Origin: Dehalococcoidia bacterium
GTDB lineage: Bacteria; Chloroflexota; Dehalococcoidia; Dehalococcoidales; Fen-1064
DNA: 39,611 bases
Reading direction: 5' to 3'
Assembly: GCA_011171075.1 (NCBI GenBank)
Contig: DUFD01000035.1
Coordinates: forward strand, 1 to 39,611
Part shown: piece by piece, positions 8,630 to 19,319 of the stretch
How positions within the stretch are numbered: position 1 is the stretch's first letter
How the letters are laid out: each line of letters starts with the position of its first letter
The notes under the pieces: model-generated
What the model saw: only the letters and a program-made list of their open reading frames with translations
Databases searched by the model: none
Told to the model about the DNA's origin: nothing
Program-made: the position numbers and the translations under genes

Positions 8630-8659
8630 TTGACAGCAAAACGGACGTAGTTGTAGACT
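8630..8659 (+). promoter_or_regulatory. Candidate glyA promoter with an adjoining dyad
   Basis: TTGACA at 8630-8635, an 18-bp spacer and TAGACT at 8654-8659. The start would lie near 8666, leaving a leader of only about a dozen bases that would begin in the purine-rich GGGGGAGG ribosome binding site. Just upstream, 8610-8628 is an imperfect dyad (AAGGTACA, TGG, TGTACTTT) touching the -35, which could be an operator. Confidence 0.45.
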
Positions 8660-8677
8660 GCACTGGGGGAGGAAAAC

Positions 8678-9919
8678 ATGAGTTTGAGAGAAGTCGACCC
8701 TGAGGCCAGCCGTATCGTTGAACTCGAGAAGAAAAGGCAGAAAGAAACAATCAACCTGATTGCTTCGGAGAACCATGCTAGTAGGGCAGTACTGGAGATG
8801 CAGGGTAGCATATTTACCGATAAATACGCCGAGGGCTATCCTCATAAGCGCTACTATGGCGGATGTGAGAATGTAGACCTGCTTGAGAACCTGGCCATTG
8901 AGCGGGCCAAAGAGCTGTTCCACGCTGAGCATGCCAATGTCCAGCCACATGCCGGGGCCCAGGCCAACATGGCCGCCTATTTTGCCTTGCTGAACCATGG
9001 TGACACCGCTATGGGGATGAGGCTGACTCATGGCGGGCACCTTACCCATGGCGAGAAGGTGAGTTTCTCGGGCAGTTTATATAACTTCATCAAGTACGGC
9101 GTAAACCGGGAAACAGAGAGGATTGACTATCAGGAGATAGAACATCTGGCACTGAAGCACCGTCCCAAATTGATAGTTGCCGGGGCCAGTGCTTATCCGC
9201 GGATAATCGACTTCGAGTGCCTGCGGAATATCGCGGACAAAGCTGATGCAAAATTAATGGTTGATATAGCCCATATTGCCGGTCTGGTAGCCGTGGGACT
9301 CCATCCCAGTCCGGTGCCATACGCTGATGTTATCACCTCCACCACCCACAAAACACTGCGCGGACCGCGGAGTGGGTTCATTTTGTGTCGTGAAGAGCTG
9401 TCTTCGGCGATAGATGCCGCGGTCTTTCCCCAGATGCAGGGTGGTCCCCTGCCACATGCCATTGCTGCCAAGGCGGTATGTTTCCACGAGGCGATGCAGC
9501 CTGACTTTCTGGAATATCAGAAGGCCACCCTGAATAATGCGCTCGTTCTTGCTGCCGAGCTTCAACGACTTGGTCTGCGTCTCATATCCGGTGGAACGGA
9601 CAATCATCTGGTACTGGTAGACCTGACAGAAACAGGGGTTACCGGTATCCAGGCGGAGGTTACCCTGGGGAAAGCCGGTATCGTGGTCAATCGCGACCCC
9701 GTTCCCTTTGACCGCCGCTCGCGCTGGGTGACCAGTGGTATCAGGCTGGGGACACCGGCGGCAACCACGCGTGGACTCGGACCTGAGGAGATGAAACGGC
9801 TGGCCGAGTTGATTGTGCGGGTTATTAGCAATATAGATGATACCACTGTTGCTGCGGAGGTTAAGGAGGAAGTTCGACAGATAGCCACTCGTTTCCCGGT
9901 GCCTGGCATAGATGATTGA
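8678..9919 (+). CDS. glyA: Serine hydroxymethyltransferase
   Basis: A 413-residue PLP enzyme that interconverts serine plus tetrahydrofolate with glycine plus methylene-tetrahydrofolate, the main entry to one-carbon metabolism. The PLP-binding lysine is Lys225 in [13 protein letters not shown], preceded by the cofactor aspartate in [11 protein letters not shown]. The N-terminal [10 protein letters not shown] and [15 protein letters not shown] signatures are intact, as is the C-terminal [15 protein letters not shown]. Length is normal. GGGGGAGG lies 5-6 nt before the ATG. It is monocistronic, closed by a strong terminator. Confidence 0.98.
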   Translation: MSLREVDPEASRIVELEKKRQKETINLIASENHASRAVLEMQGSIFTDKYAEGYPHKRYYGGCENVDLLENLAIERAKELFHAEHANVQPHAGAQANMAAYFALLNHGDTAMGMRLTHGGHLTHGEKVSFSGSLYNFIKYGVNRETERIDYQEIEHLALKHRPKLIVAGASAYPRIIDFECLRNIADKADAKLMVDIAHIAGLVAVGLHPSPVPYADVITSTTHKTLRGPRSGFILCREELSSAIDAAVFPQMQGGPLPHAIAAKAVCFHEAMQPDFLEYQKATLNNALVLAAELQRLGLRLISGGTDNHLVLVDLTETGVTGIQAEVTLGKAGIVVNRDPVPFDRRSRWVTSGIRLGTPAATTRGLGPEEMKRLAELIVRVISNIDDTTVAAEVKEEVRQIATRFPVPGIDD

Positions 9920-9928
9920 TAGGAGTAC

Positions 9929-9962
9929 AAAAGCCCCCTCCCCAGTCGGGAGGGGGCTTTTT
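9929..9962. terminator. Bidirectional intrinsic terminator between glyA and the thiolase gene
   Basis: A perfect stem with arms AAAAGCCCCCTCCC and GGGAGGGGGCTTTT around a 4-base loop (AGTC). It has an A-run on the left and a T-run on the right, so it can stop transcription from both converging genes. Confidence 0.9.
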
Positions 9963-9989
9963 CGTTTTACGTGATGTCAGAGAATGCTG

Positions 9990-11252
9990 CTAGTTGTAGT
10001 TCTCCCGCTGGAAGATAGTGGCCATACCCTGTCCGCCACCAACACACAGGGTCGCCAGCCCCCACTCAAGGTCACGCCGGACCATCTCGTGGGCGATGAC
10101 GGCTGCCTGCCTGGAACCGGTCATACCCAACGGATGGCCGATAGCAATGGCACCACCCTTGGGATTGAGCTTCTCGACCTCTTTATCGGTGAAGCCCAGT
10201 TCGCGCATGCTATAGACCACCTGACAGGCGAAGGCTTCATTGATTTCGATGATGTCAAAGTCAGAAATCTTCATTCCGGTCCTCTTCAGGATTTTCTGGG
10301 TGGACGGGACCGGACCGATACCCATAACCGTGGGGTCGACGCCTATCATTACCGCATGCCGGAAGGTGCACATCGGCTTGTAGCCGAGTTCCTTGGCCTT
10401 TTCCTTGGACATGAGAAGTACTGCACCAGCACCATCGCTCCTGGGACAGGAGTTGGCGGCAGTGACCAGACCGTCCTCACGGTAGGCGGGTGGCACTGCG
10501 GCGATTTTCTCAATCGAGGTACCGCGGCGGGGGCACTGGTCGGTATCGACAACCTCAGTGGAGCCGTCCTCGTAGTTAATGGTGATGGGGACAATCTCGT
10601 CCTTGAAGAGACCCGCGTCCTGGGCGGCGAGGGCTTTATCGTGGCTGGTCAGGGCGAATGCATCCGAGTCCTCTTTGGTGATACCATAGCGCATTGAGAG
10701 TTCCTCGGCGGTGCGGCCCATGTCGTAAATCCACATTGGTATATCCGGTGGTAAGAATGCTGGTAAAATGTTGGCCTTTTTCCAGTCCGGGGGATACTCT
10801 CCCTCGTCCTGTCCACCGAGAAGTCGTGATAAATCTCCGCCGCCTCCACCAGCACCACGCCTGCCAATCTGTGATGGTGGTACCGGTCCGCGGCGGTCCA
10901 TGGTCTCCAGTCCACCGGCAATGATGATATCGGCATCATCATTAATAATATAGTGAGCGGCCACGGCAATGGCATTGGACGATGAGGCACACTGTCGGGC
11001 AGTATCGCTGCCGGCGACTGACTGCGGTAAGCCGGCAATCAGCACGGTATTTCTCGTCATGGCGTTACCGATGGTAGCAGCCGAGCCGATAACCACTTCG
11101 TCGATGAGGTTCGGGTCGAGCTTATTCCTCTCAATTATGGCATTCAGCACCGGGATCATCAGGTCGTTGGGACCAATAGCCCGGTACACACCCCGATCTC
11201 CCGCCCGGCCAATTGGTGACCTACATGCATCTACTATGACTGCTTCTTTCAT
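9990..11252 (-). CDS. Thiolase (acetyl-CoA C-acyltransferase type)
   Basis: A 420-residue thiolase-fold enzyme for reversible Claisen condensation of acyl-CoAs. The nucleophile is Cys88 (RQCASS), the general base pair His373 (AIGHPLG) and Cys403 (CVGGGQG), so all three catalytic residues are present. INEAFAC precedes the histidine motif. Two features are unusual: a glycine-rich insertion (GRRGAGGGGGDLSR, about residues 128-141) in the loop domain, and NSCPRSDGAGA where the common family form is NSS-x-x-NDGAAA. It could serve beta-oxidation or acetoacetyl-CoA formation. AAAGGAG precedes the ATG, and a 23-bp dyad lies just upstream. Confidence 0.92.
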   Translation of the reverse strand: MKEAVIVDACRSPIGRAGDRGVYRAIGPNDLMIPVLNAIIERNKLDPNLIDEVVIGSAATIGNAMTRNTVLIAGLPQSVAGSDTARQCASSSNAIAVAAHYIINDDADIIIAGGLETMDRRGPVPPSQIGRRGAGGGGGDLSRLLGGQDEGEYPPDWKKANILPAFLPPDIPMWIYDMGRTAEELSMRYGITKEDSDAFALTSHDKALAAQDAGLFKDEIVPITINYEDGSTEVVDTDQCPRRGTSIEKIAAVPPAYREDGLVTAANSCPRSDGAGAVLLMSKEKAKELGYKPMCTFRHAVMIGVDPTVMGIGPVPSTQKILKRTGMKISDFDIIEINEAFACQVVYSMRELGFTDKEVEKLNPKGGAIAIGHPLGMTGSRQAAVIAHEMVRRDLEWGLATLCVGGGQGMATIFQRENYN

Positions 11253-11261
11253 TTGTCTCCT

Positions 11262-11284
11262 TTCACGTAATGTGATTGCGTGAA
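11262..11284. promoter_or_regulatory. 23-bp near-perfect dyad upstream of the thiolase gene (candidate operator)
   Basis: Arms TTCACGTAAT (11262-11271) and ATTGCGTGAA (11275-11284) around GTG, with one mismatch in ten. It lies 10 bp before the thiolase ATG, between the predicted start of transcription and the ribosome binding site. Size and symmetry fit a dimeric repressor such as TetR or MarR types that control acyl-CoA genes. Confidence 0.5.
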
Positions 11285-11304
11285 TGATTAATACACCAAA
11301 ATCG

Positions 11305-11334
11305 ACTATAGCATATCTGTCCTCGTTTCAGCAA
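11305..11334 (-). promoter_or_regulatory. Candidate thiolase promoter
   Basis: Minus-strand TTGCTG (11334-11329), an 18-bp spacer and TATAGT (11310-11305). The -10 is good and the -35 moderate. Transcription would begin near 11298, ahead of the dyad at 11262-11284. Confidence 0.4.
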
Positions 11335-11367
11335 GCAGAGAAATAAGCAATTTGAGTTGTACTGTAA

Positions 11368-11387
11368 ACCCCCTGAACTTAGGGGGT
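11368..11387. repeat. Short inverted repeat upstream of prs
   Basis: Arms ACCCCCT and AGGGGGT around GAACTT. There is no T-run after it, so it is probably not a terminator. It lies where the -35 region and upstream contacts of the prs promoter would be, so it may be a regulatory site. Confidence 0.35.
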
Positions 11388-11405
11388 GAGGATGGTTGTC
11401 GATAG

Positions 11406-11414
11406 TGATATAAT
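11406..11414 (+). promoter_or_regulatory. Extended -10 promoter of prs
   Basis: TGATATAAT is a perfect extended -10 element (TG-n-TATAAT). No good -35 exists 17 bp upstream, as expected for this promoter class. Transcription would begin near 11421, giving a leader of about 47 nt to the prs ATG. Confidence 0.55.
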
Positions 11415-11467
11415 AGCCTTACGGTGTAGCTATTGAAGAATGAAGAATATTGAAAGAGGAAGTGGTC

Positions 11468-12406
11468 ATGGATGATTTGAAAGTGTTCTCCGGTAATGCC
11501 CATCCTGCCTTGGCTCAAGCGATTGCGGACTATCTCGGCATGCCACTGGGCCGGGCTGAGGTCTTCGAGTTTGCCAATGAGAATATCTTCGTAAGGATTC
11601 TCGACAATGTCCGTGAGAGGGATACTTTCGTTGTCCAGCCTATCTGCTCGCCGGTCAATAGAAGCCTGGTGGAACTGCTAATTATGATTGATGCCCTCAA
11701 GAGGGCTTCGGCTAGTCGTATTACAGCGGTTGTACCATATTATGGCTATGGACGCACTGACCACAAGGACCAGCCTCGTGTGCCGATAACTGCCCGTCTT
11801 GTCGCCGACCTGCTCACCACCGCTGGTGCTAATCGACTGCTCACGGTAGACCTGCACGCCGCGCAGATTCAGGGCTTTTTCAGTATACCGGTTGATGAAT
11901 TGACAGCCTTGACTTTGCAGAGCGATTACTTCAAGAAGAAGGCTATTAGTGACTTTGTCGTAGTGGCCACCGATATTGGCATCTCCAAGCGGGCTCGTGA
12001 CATGGCTGCAAGGCTGGATGTGCCACTAGCCATTATGGAGAAGCGTCGTTTGGGCAATACCGACAGCACCGAAATACTCAATGTTATCGGCGATGTTGAA
12101 GGTAAGGTCGCCCTTGCCTTTGATGACGAGATTCTTACCGGCGGTTCTATACTCAACGTCATTAACACGGTACTGGACAGGGGGGCAAAAGAGGCCTATA
12201 TCTGCTGTACCCATCCCCTGTTTACTTCTTCGGCTATTGAAAAAATCGATGCCAGCCCGGTGAAAGAGGTGGTCGTTACCGATACGGTACCGGTAACTGG
12301 TGGGAAAAAGCTGGATAAGATTATGGTATTGCCGATTGCTCCGCTACTGGGAGAGGCTATCCACCGCATTCATACTGGAATATCCGTGGGGGCAATGTTT
12401 GAGTAG
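11468..12406 (+). CDS. prs: Ribose-phosphate pyrophosphokinase (PRPP synthetase)
   Basis: A 312-residue enzyme that makes PRPP from ribose 5-phosphate and ATP for nucleotide, His and Trp synthesis. The metal/ATP signature VDLHAAQIQGFF is at about residues 127-138, and VVPYYGYGRTDHKDQPR is intact. The PRPP-binding loop reads FDDEILTGGS, a variant of the usual DDMIDTAGT. The ATG at 11468 is chosen over the TTG at 11450 because AGAGGA lies 7 nt before it and inside the longer reading. prs heads the series prs - DUF2007-like - secA. Confidence 0.96.
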   Translation: MDDLKVFSGNAHPALAQAIADYLGMPLGRAEVFEFANENIFVRILDNVRERDTFVVQPICSPVNRSLVELLIMIDALKRASASRITAVVPYYGYGRTDHKDQPRVPITARLVADLLTTAGANRLLTVDLHAAQIQGFFSIPVDELTALTLQSDYFKKKAISDFVVVATDIGISKRARDMAARLDVPLAIMEKRRLGNTDSTEILNVIGDVEGKVALAFDDEILTGGSILNVINTVLDRGAKEAYICCTHPLFTSSAIEKIDASPVKEVVVTDTVPVTGGKKLDKIMVLPIAPLLGEAIHRIHTGISVGAMFE

Positions 12407-12416
12407 CAAAGAAGAT

Positions 12417-12621
12417 ATGGTGGAGGTATATCGGGCGGCAGGGGAAGCGGAGGCACAGATAATCAAGGGTCTACTCGAGAGCTATGGCATTCCCTCTCTG
12501 CTGAAATCAACGGCTTCGCCGTCCGTACACGCCTTCACCATAGATGGCCTGGGTGAGGTCAGGGTCATGGTCTGGAGGTCGGCGGAGAAGGATGCCAGGG
12601 AACTGATAAGAGGAAATACTG

Positions 12622-12629
<8 letters not shown>
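12417..12629 (+). CDS. DUF2007-like small protein
   Basis: A 70-residue protein beginning VEVYRAAGEAEAQIIKGLLESYGIP, which is the pattern of DUF2007, a small ferredoxin-like fold named as a putative signal-transducing protein. The second half (GEVRVMVWRSAEKDARELI) supplies the remaining strand and helix. A TTG at 12399 overlapping the prs stop is a possible alternative start. The 3' end overlaps secA by 8 bp, implying translational coupling. No function is known. Confidence 0.7.
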
Positions 12630-15239
<2,610 letters not shown>

Positions 15240-15243
<4 letters not shown>

Positions 15244-15896
15244 TGAGACAGATGAAACAGCCAAGCAGGAAGCAACAAATAATAGAATACCTAAGGAACC
15301 ACTTAGGTGAGAAGATACATAATCAACAGCTACGGGATCTCACCGGTTTAAATGATGTCCCAAGGACTATCCGTCAATTAAGGCAAGATGGATGGGATAT
15401 AGATGTTCATGGGGATGGATATGTGACCCTAATATCTTCTGCTAAAGGTGTTGCACGTGGTAAAAGGAAAGCTGTTAGTGAGAGGCTACGATACGAGATT
15501 TTTAATCGTGATGGCTTCAAGTGTCAGGCTTGTGGACGTGGGATAAGTGATGGGGTAAAACTGGTGATTGACCATAGGCGCCCGGTTGATTGGGGTGGAA
15601 CCAATGATATTTCGAATCTTGAAACACTATGTGAGGAATGTAACAGGGGGAAAAAGGCTTGGCTTGATTCCATGCCATCACAGAATATGAGTGAAATTAT
15701 GTCCAAGCAAACTGTTGAGGCACGAATCGAAGCCTTGTTTGATAACTTCCCAAATCAGGACATACCGTCAGAAATGATAAGATTGGTTTCTGGCGGGGCT
15801 CTAGATTGGCAGAGAGCTCTGCGTAGAATAAGACAACGATCAGGTAAAAACATTTTATCTGTTCAAGGCAGGTCGGCTTATCGTTATTTAGAATAG
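15240..15896 (+). CDS. HNH restriction-type endonuclease with N-terminal winged helix
   Basis: A 218-residue protein whose start overlaps the secA stop (ATGA). The first ~65 residues look like a helix-turn-helix/winged helix (QQIIEYLRNHLGEKI; NDVPRTIRQLRQDGWDI). The HNH core lies at about 95-138: C95QAC98, the catalytic pair in IDHRRPVDWGG, N126 in DISNLETL, and CEECNRGK. The C-terminal part is a helical RIEALFDNFPNQDI/WQRALRRI segment. The partner methyltransferase gene follows 15 bp later, so this is most simply the nuclease of a type II restriction-modification pair. The base composition is visibly more AT-rich than secA. ATGs at 15243 and 15252 are alternative starts. Confidence 0.85.
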
Positions 15897-15911
15897 CACG
15901 CCGGTGGAATT

Positions 15912-16820
15912 ATGAATTTTTTGGATCAAATAATATGCGGTGATTGTTTAGAAGTCATGGGGCAGATACCGGATAGTACTGTTCATCTTGCGATAACATC
16001 ACCACCGTATAATCTAGGGATTGAGTATGATAACCACGATGATAGCCTAGCTTATGAAAGCTATCTTGAATGGATGAGGCGTGTCTGGGTTGAGACTAAG
16101 AGGGTGCTTGTTCCAGGCGGAAGGTTTGCCCTAAATATTGCCCCTACAAGTATCAAGAATTTCAGACCGATACATCATGATTTCTCAAACCAGCTAAGAG
16201 ACGTTGGCATGATAATGCGGACGGAGATAATCTGGTATAAACAGACCATGGGGCGGAGAACAGCTTGGGGAAGCTGGAAGAGTCCGTCGAATCCTCACAT
16301 TGTACCATCTTGGGAGTATGTTTTGGTTTTTTGCAAAGATACTTGGACGCTTGAAAGTCATAGTGCTGATAGTGATATAACAAATGATGAGTTTATGAGA
16401 TTTTCGGATGGCTTTTGGTATATACCACCAGAATCACAGCGAAGAGGTCATCCTACTCCATTTCCTGAAATGCTGATATACCGGCTCATTAAATTCTATA
16501 CTTATAAGGGTAATTTGGTTCTAGACATGTTTGGGGGAACGGGTACAGTAGCGGTAGTGGCTCATAAAACTGGTCGTCATTTTACTCATATTGACATTTC
16601 GCAGAGGTATTGCCAAATAGCCGAACAAAGATTGGAAACAGCGGAAATGCTTCGTGAGTTACCTCTATCGGTTGGAAGAACGGGGAAAAAACCACAAGTA
16701 CCAAAGACCCGATTATCAGGAACAGGTAAGACCACCACCAAAAGGAAAACTGAGCTGACCAAACAAAGCCTTTTGCTGGAAAAACGTGGCTCTTATAAGC
16801 CTGAAGCGACCGAGACATAG
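15912..16820 (+). CDS. Beta-class DNA methyltransferase (restriction-modification)
   Basis: A 302-residue SAM-dependent DNA methyltransferase. Catalytic motif IV TSPPYN (residues 29-34) precedes SAM motif I DMFGGTGT (about 205-212), the order of beta-class amino-methyltransferases (N4-cytosine or N6-adenine). TSPPY is more often seen in N4-cytosine enzymes, but the product cannot be decided here. It shares TAWGSW, VLVFCKDTW and HPTPFPEML blocks with the methyltransferase at 26798. The C-terminal ~50 residues are Lys/Thr-rich and look disordered. It should protect the host from the upstream HNH nuclease. Next comes a housekeeping-like gene at higher GC. Confidence 0.9.
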   Translation: MNFLDQIICGDCLEVMGQIPDSTVHLAITSPPYNLGIEYDNHDDSLAYESYLEWMRRVWVETKRVLVPGGRFALNIAPTSIKNFRPIHHDFSNQLRDVGMIMRTEIIWYKQTMGRRTAWGSWKSPSNPHIVPSWEYVLVFCKDTWTLESHSADSDITNDEFMRFSDGFWYIPPESQRRGHPTPFPEMLIYRLIKFYTYKGNLVLDMFGGTGTVAVVAHKTGRHFTHIDISQRYCQIAEQRLETAEMLRELPLSVGRTGKKPQVPKTRLSGTGKTTTKRKTELTKQSLLLEKRGSYKPEATET

Positions 16821-16828
16821 GTTTGCTC

Positions 16829-17104
16829 ATGGACAACGCTGAAATCGCCGCTGTTTTTCGGGATATCGCCGCCCTTCTGGAGGAGAAGAAGGAAAACTGG
16901 TTCAAGATAAGGGCCTACCGCAAGGCGGCCGATTCTATTGAGGGACTGTCGGTACCGGTAGGGCAGCTGGTAGCCGAGGGCAGGCTGAAGGAGGTTCCGG
17001 GGGTGGGCGAGGCCATCACCAAGAAAATCACGGAGCTGGTGACCACCGGTAGCCTTGAATTCTATGAGAAGTTAAAGGCTGAGCTTCAAGAGGGGACAGA
17101 TTGA
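16829..17104 (+). CDS. Stand-alone helix-hairpin-helix protein like the N-terminus of PolX
   Basis: A 91-residue protein matching the N-terminal 8-kDa domain of family X DNA polymerases: NAEIAAVFRDIAALLEEKKENWFKIRAYRKAADSI, then VPGVGEAITKKITELVTTG, the GVG helix-hairpin-helix that binds DNA backbone. The palm, fingers and PHP nuclease domains of bacterial PolX are absent, since the frame ends at 17104 and an unrelated gene begins. Start chosen at the ATG at 16829 rather than the TTG at 16823. It may be a DNA end or gap binding accessory protein, or a truncated polX remnant; the clean coupling to the next gene favours a real small gene. Confidence 0.8.
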   Translation: MDNAEIAAVFRDIAALLEEKKENWFKIRAYRKAADSIEGLSVPVGQLVAEGRLKEVPGVGEAITKKITELVTTGSLEFYEKLKAELQEGTD

Positions 17105-17799
17105 GTGCACCGGATAGCCAGTCGGTTATGCAGCTGTTTGATGCCGGTGCGGCTATCCAGCACCTTAAGCAGTCGATTACTGATGGCAAAGAATGGTACC
17201 TGGCCCTCCTCGAAGCTATTGCCCTCTGGGACTGCCCGGAGGAGACCCGCCACGAACGCACCTATCGTTATCTGATTGCCGGTGAAGCCCTTGACTGGAG
17301 GCTGCTGGCGGAGCGGCTCTGTGAGGCGGTTGATAGCCTCATACCGGAGGATGAAAAGCTTGACTTCCTGTTTCACGGCAGGTTTCCGGTTGATATAACC
17401 ACGAAGCAGTTCAAGCAGCTCATCGGCAGTATCCGCCACCACCAGTACCTCAACTACTTCTACGGCGTCACCGTTGAGGAGGCGCTGTTCTGGGCGGTGC
17501 GGGAAGAGATACGTAAAGAAAGACGTGTATCCGGATTCACCAGGGAGCGTGACCCCGAAGATGAGGCTTATCGTCGGATATACCGGCAGGACCGGGAGGC
17601 TTTATTGCAGGACTTCCGCAAAGAAAACGGCTACCGACATCTGAAATCGACCACCCTCCTTGAGATGAAAGAGTTCACCTACTGGCTATTCAAGTACCGG
17701 CTAAAGCACTGCGACAAGGCTCGCATAGCCAGCGATACTAAGAAAGGTCTGGACTGGCTGAACGCCAACGGCCTTTCCGGGCACCCACTTAATTCCTGA
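17101..17799 (+). CDS. Uncharacterised 232-residue protein
   Basis: It begins at a TTG overlapping the previous stop (TTGA), with AGAGGGG about 6 nt upstream. The protein is mainly helical, charged and soluble, with segments LEAIALWDCPEETRHERTYRYLIAGEALDWRLLAERLCEAV, FKQLIGSIRHHQYLNYFYGVTVEEALFWAVREEIRKER and FTYWLFKYRLKHCDKARI. The alternation of Trp, Tyr and Arg in helices suggests a repeat-like bundle. No catalytic motif or known domain is evident. Coupling to the HhH protein suggests a DNA-related role, but that is inference only. Confidence 0.75.
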   Translation: MSAPDSQSVMQLFDAGAAIQHLKQSITDGKEWYLALLEAIALWDCPEETRHERTYRYLIAGEALDWRLLAERLCEAVDSLIPEDEKLDFLFHGRFPVDITTKQFKQLIGSIRHHQYLNYFYGVTVEEALFWAVREEIRKERRVSGFTRERDPEDEAYRRIYRQDREALLQDFRKENGYRHLKSTTLLEMKEFTYWLFKYRLKHCDKARIASDTKKGLDWLNANGLSGHPLNS

Positions 17800-17814
17800 C
17801 GAAGGGATTCTTTG

Positions 17815-19086
17815 GTGCGGTATATTATTAGATTCACGGTCATTGCAGTAGTCTCAATGTTTATTCTGGCAGGCTGTACCAGCACGCCTCCTGACAATCA
17901 CGAGCAGGAAGAGGAAGAAGAGGAGGAAGAAGAAGGGCAGCCTAATGGCGAGGAAGAAAACGGTGAGTACACTTTTACTCCGCTAAAACTGCCTGACTTT
18001 GAGACTTTGTTTGAGGAACGCAGGGATTATCTCCTTGCAACAAGCACTCCTTTCAAAGAGGCTCTTGAGCAGTCTAACTGGTACGGTGATGGCAATAATC
18101 TTACTGATGAGCAGAAAGGCTTTATCATTGCTCTGGCTCCGTTGTCTTTTTATGCTACGAGGTCTGACAGTCTTCCTGAGCTTGATGAGATTATAAGAAA
18201 TCATTCTGACGCTTATGTCAGCAGGCAGATTGAGACAGATTTTGGCGACCTGTATATTTCAATTGTATACAATCCTGAGCTTACAGATAGGCAGCTCGCT
18301 GAGGACATTCTTGAATTCCAGATGTCTTACGTGCAATTCCTTCAGGCATATGTTGGCATTCCTTTCATTAACCCTAAAAACGCAAGTCCTGCCCACAGGA
18401 CTAATTATAGCATATTTGTGGATGTTGATCCCGAGAGATCTAGTGATTTTATTAGTAGGATTACAAGCTCACGTAAACATAGTATGGTAAGACAGGGGCA
18501 CGAAACAACTCACCGCTATGAGTTCGGTCCTGTGTCGATGGAGGAAGCGACTGTAGAATATTTACCTAATAAGTTTATTGCTATTTATGTTTCTGAACAT
18601 CCTGAGCCTGAAGATTGGTTTAGGAGGCTTGATGAAGCGGTTGGTGGCTGGGCTTATGATTACGGTAGTGGTGCGCCGCCAGAATATAATCTTGATGTAG
18701 GTGTATATACTCTTGAAAAGGATATTAGTTGGTTTGAGCGAGGCAAGTATCACACTATACGTGTGAATGGGAAACTTCAAGTTGATACCTCTTTTGACGA
18801 GATTTCTGATGCAATGGATGCATCCAATTGTTGTAGAGTATTTTCATACAGGCTCATGCAGCTTGAGCAGATAATGGGCGAGTCAGCAATGCAAAGCGCT
18901 TATCGGGAACTTGCAGAGGATTTGGAATTAGGTAATCGTGGCGGTTATCAGGACATCTATAACATTTTCAGAAACCACGTTCCTGCTGATAAAGCTGATG
19001 AGTTCAATGCGTTCTTCACGGACCATGTTTCTGCCAGCACTCCTGATTGGGCTGCTCAGTGGGAAGCTGAGCACGCTAGCGAGTAA
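17815..19086 (+). CDS. Uncharacterised lipoprotein with a poly-glutamate linker
   Basis: A 423-residue predicted lipoprotein. The N-terminus has a lipoprotein signal (IIRFTVIAVVSMFILAGC) with lipobox LAGC, so it would be anchored outside the membrane through Cys21. A linker with nine consecutive Glu and more acidic residues follows, then a ~360-residue globular domain with no family I recognise. HETTH occurs at 229-233 with EEATVEY shortly after; this resembles a gluzincin pattern but the spacing is shorter than usual. I prefer the GTG at 17815 (GAAGGG 8 nt upstream) over the TTG at 17812. Codon use is AT-richer than secA, hinting at a separate origin. It ends before a hairpin-rich gap. Confidence 0.8.
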   Translation: MRYIIRFTVIAVVSMFILAGCTSTPPDNHEQEEEEEEEEEGQPNGEEENGEYTFTPLKLPDFETLFEERRDYLLATSTPFKEALEQSNWYGDGNNLTDEQKGFIIALAPLSFYATRSDSLPELDEIIRNHSDAYVSRQIETDFGDLYISIVYNPELTDRQLAEDILEFQMSYVQFLQAYVGIPFINPKNASPAHRTNYSIFVDVDPERSSDFISRITSSRKHSMVRQGHETTHRYEFGPVSMEEATVEYLPNKFIAIYVSEHPEPEDWFRRLDEAVGGWAYDYGSGAPPEYNLDVGVYTLEKDISWFERGKYHTIRVNGKLQVDTSFDEISDAMDASNCCRVFSYRLMQLEQIMGESAMQSAYRELAEDLELGNRGGYQDIYNIFRNHVPADKADEFNAFFTDHVSASTPDWAAQWEAEHASE

Positions 19087-19097
19087 CAGGGTGTGAA

Positions 19098-19118
19098 TCA
19101 AGGGGGACACCCCCTTGA
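19098..19118. repeat. Hairpin 1: perfect 9-bp stem
   Basis: Arms TCAAGGGGG and CCCCCTTGA with loop ACA, starting 12 bp after the lipoprotein stop. No T-run follows, so any terminator role would be atypical. Confidence 0.7.
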
Positions 19119-19130
19119 AATCCTCCGCCA

Positions 19131-19149
19131 AGAGGGGTTACACCCCTCT
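19131..19149. repeat. Hairpin 2: perfect 8-bp stem
   Basis: Arms AGAGGGGT and ACCCCTCT with loop TAC. The core G-run/C-run design matches hairpin 3. Confidence 0.7.
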
Positions 19150-19288
19150 GGACACCCCAAAACGGTGTGGAGGCTGGTTTCCGGCCGGTAGTTGTTTTCA
19201 CCTAAAAGAGGACCGGGTTATTCATAACAATAAAAGGGAGTCTAAGAGTGGCACAACTACTAGGAAGTATTACCCTTAGCGGGAGTTA

Positions 19289-19309
19289 AAGAGGGGCGAA
19301 GCCCCTCTT
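19289..19309. repeat. Hairpin 3: perfect 9-bp stem
   Basis: Arms AAGAGGGGC and GCCCCTCTT with loop GAA. Followed by a pyrimidine-rich ACTTTATCTT stretch. The arms resemble those of hairpin 2, suggesting one repeat family. Confidence 0.7.
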
Positions 19310-19319
19310 ACTTTATCTT

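Noticed and set aside
9984-10697. A 237-codon plus-strand ORF antisense to the thiolase gene.
   Set aside because: The thiolase has all catalytic motifs on the other strand; the antisense frame has no recognisable features and follows directly after a terminator.
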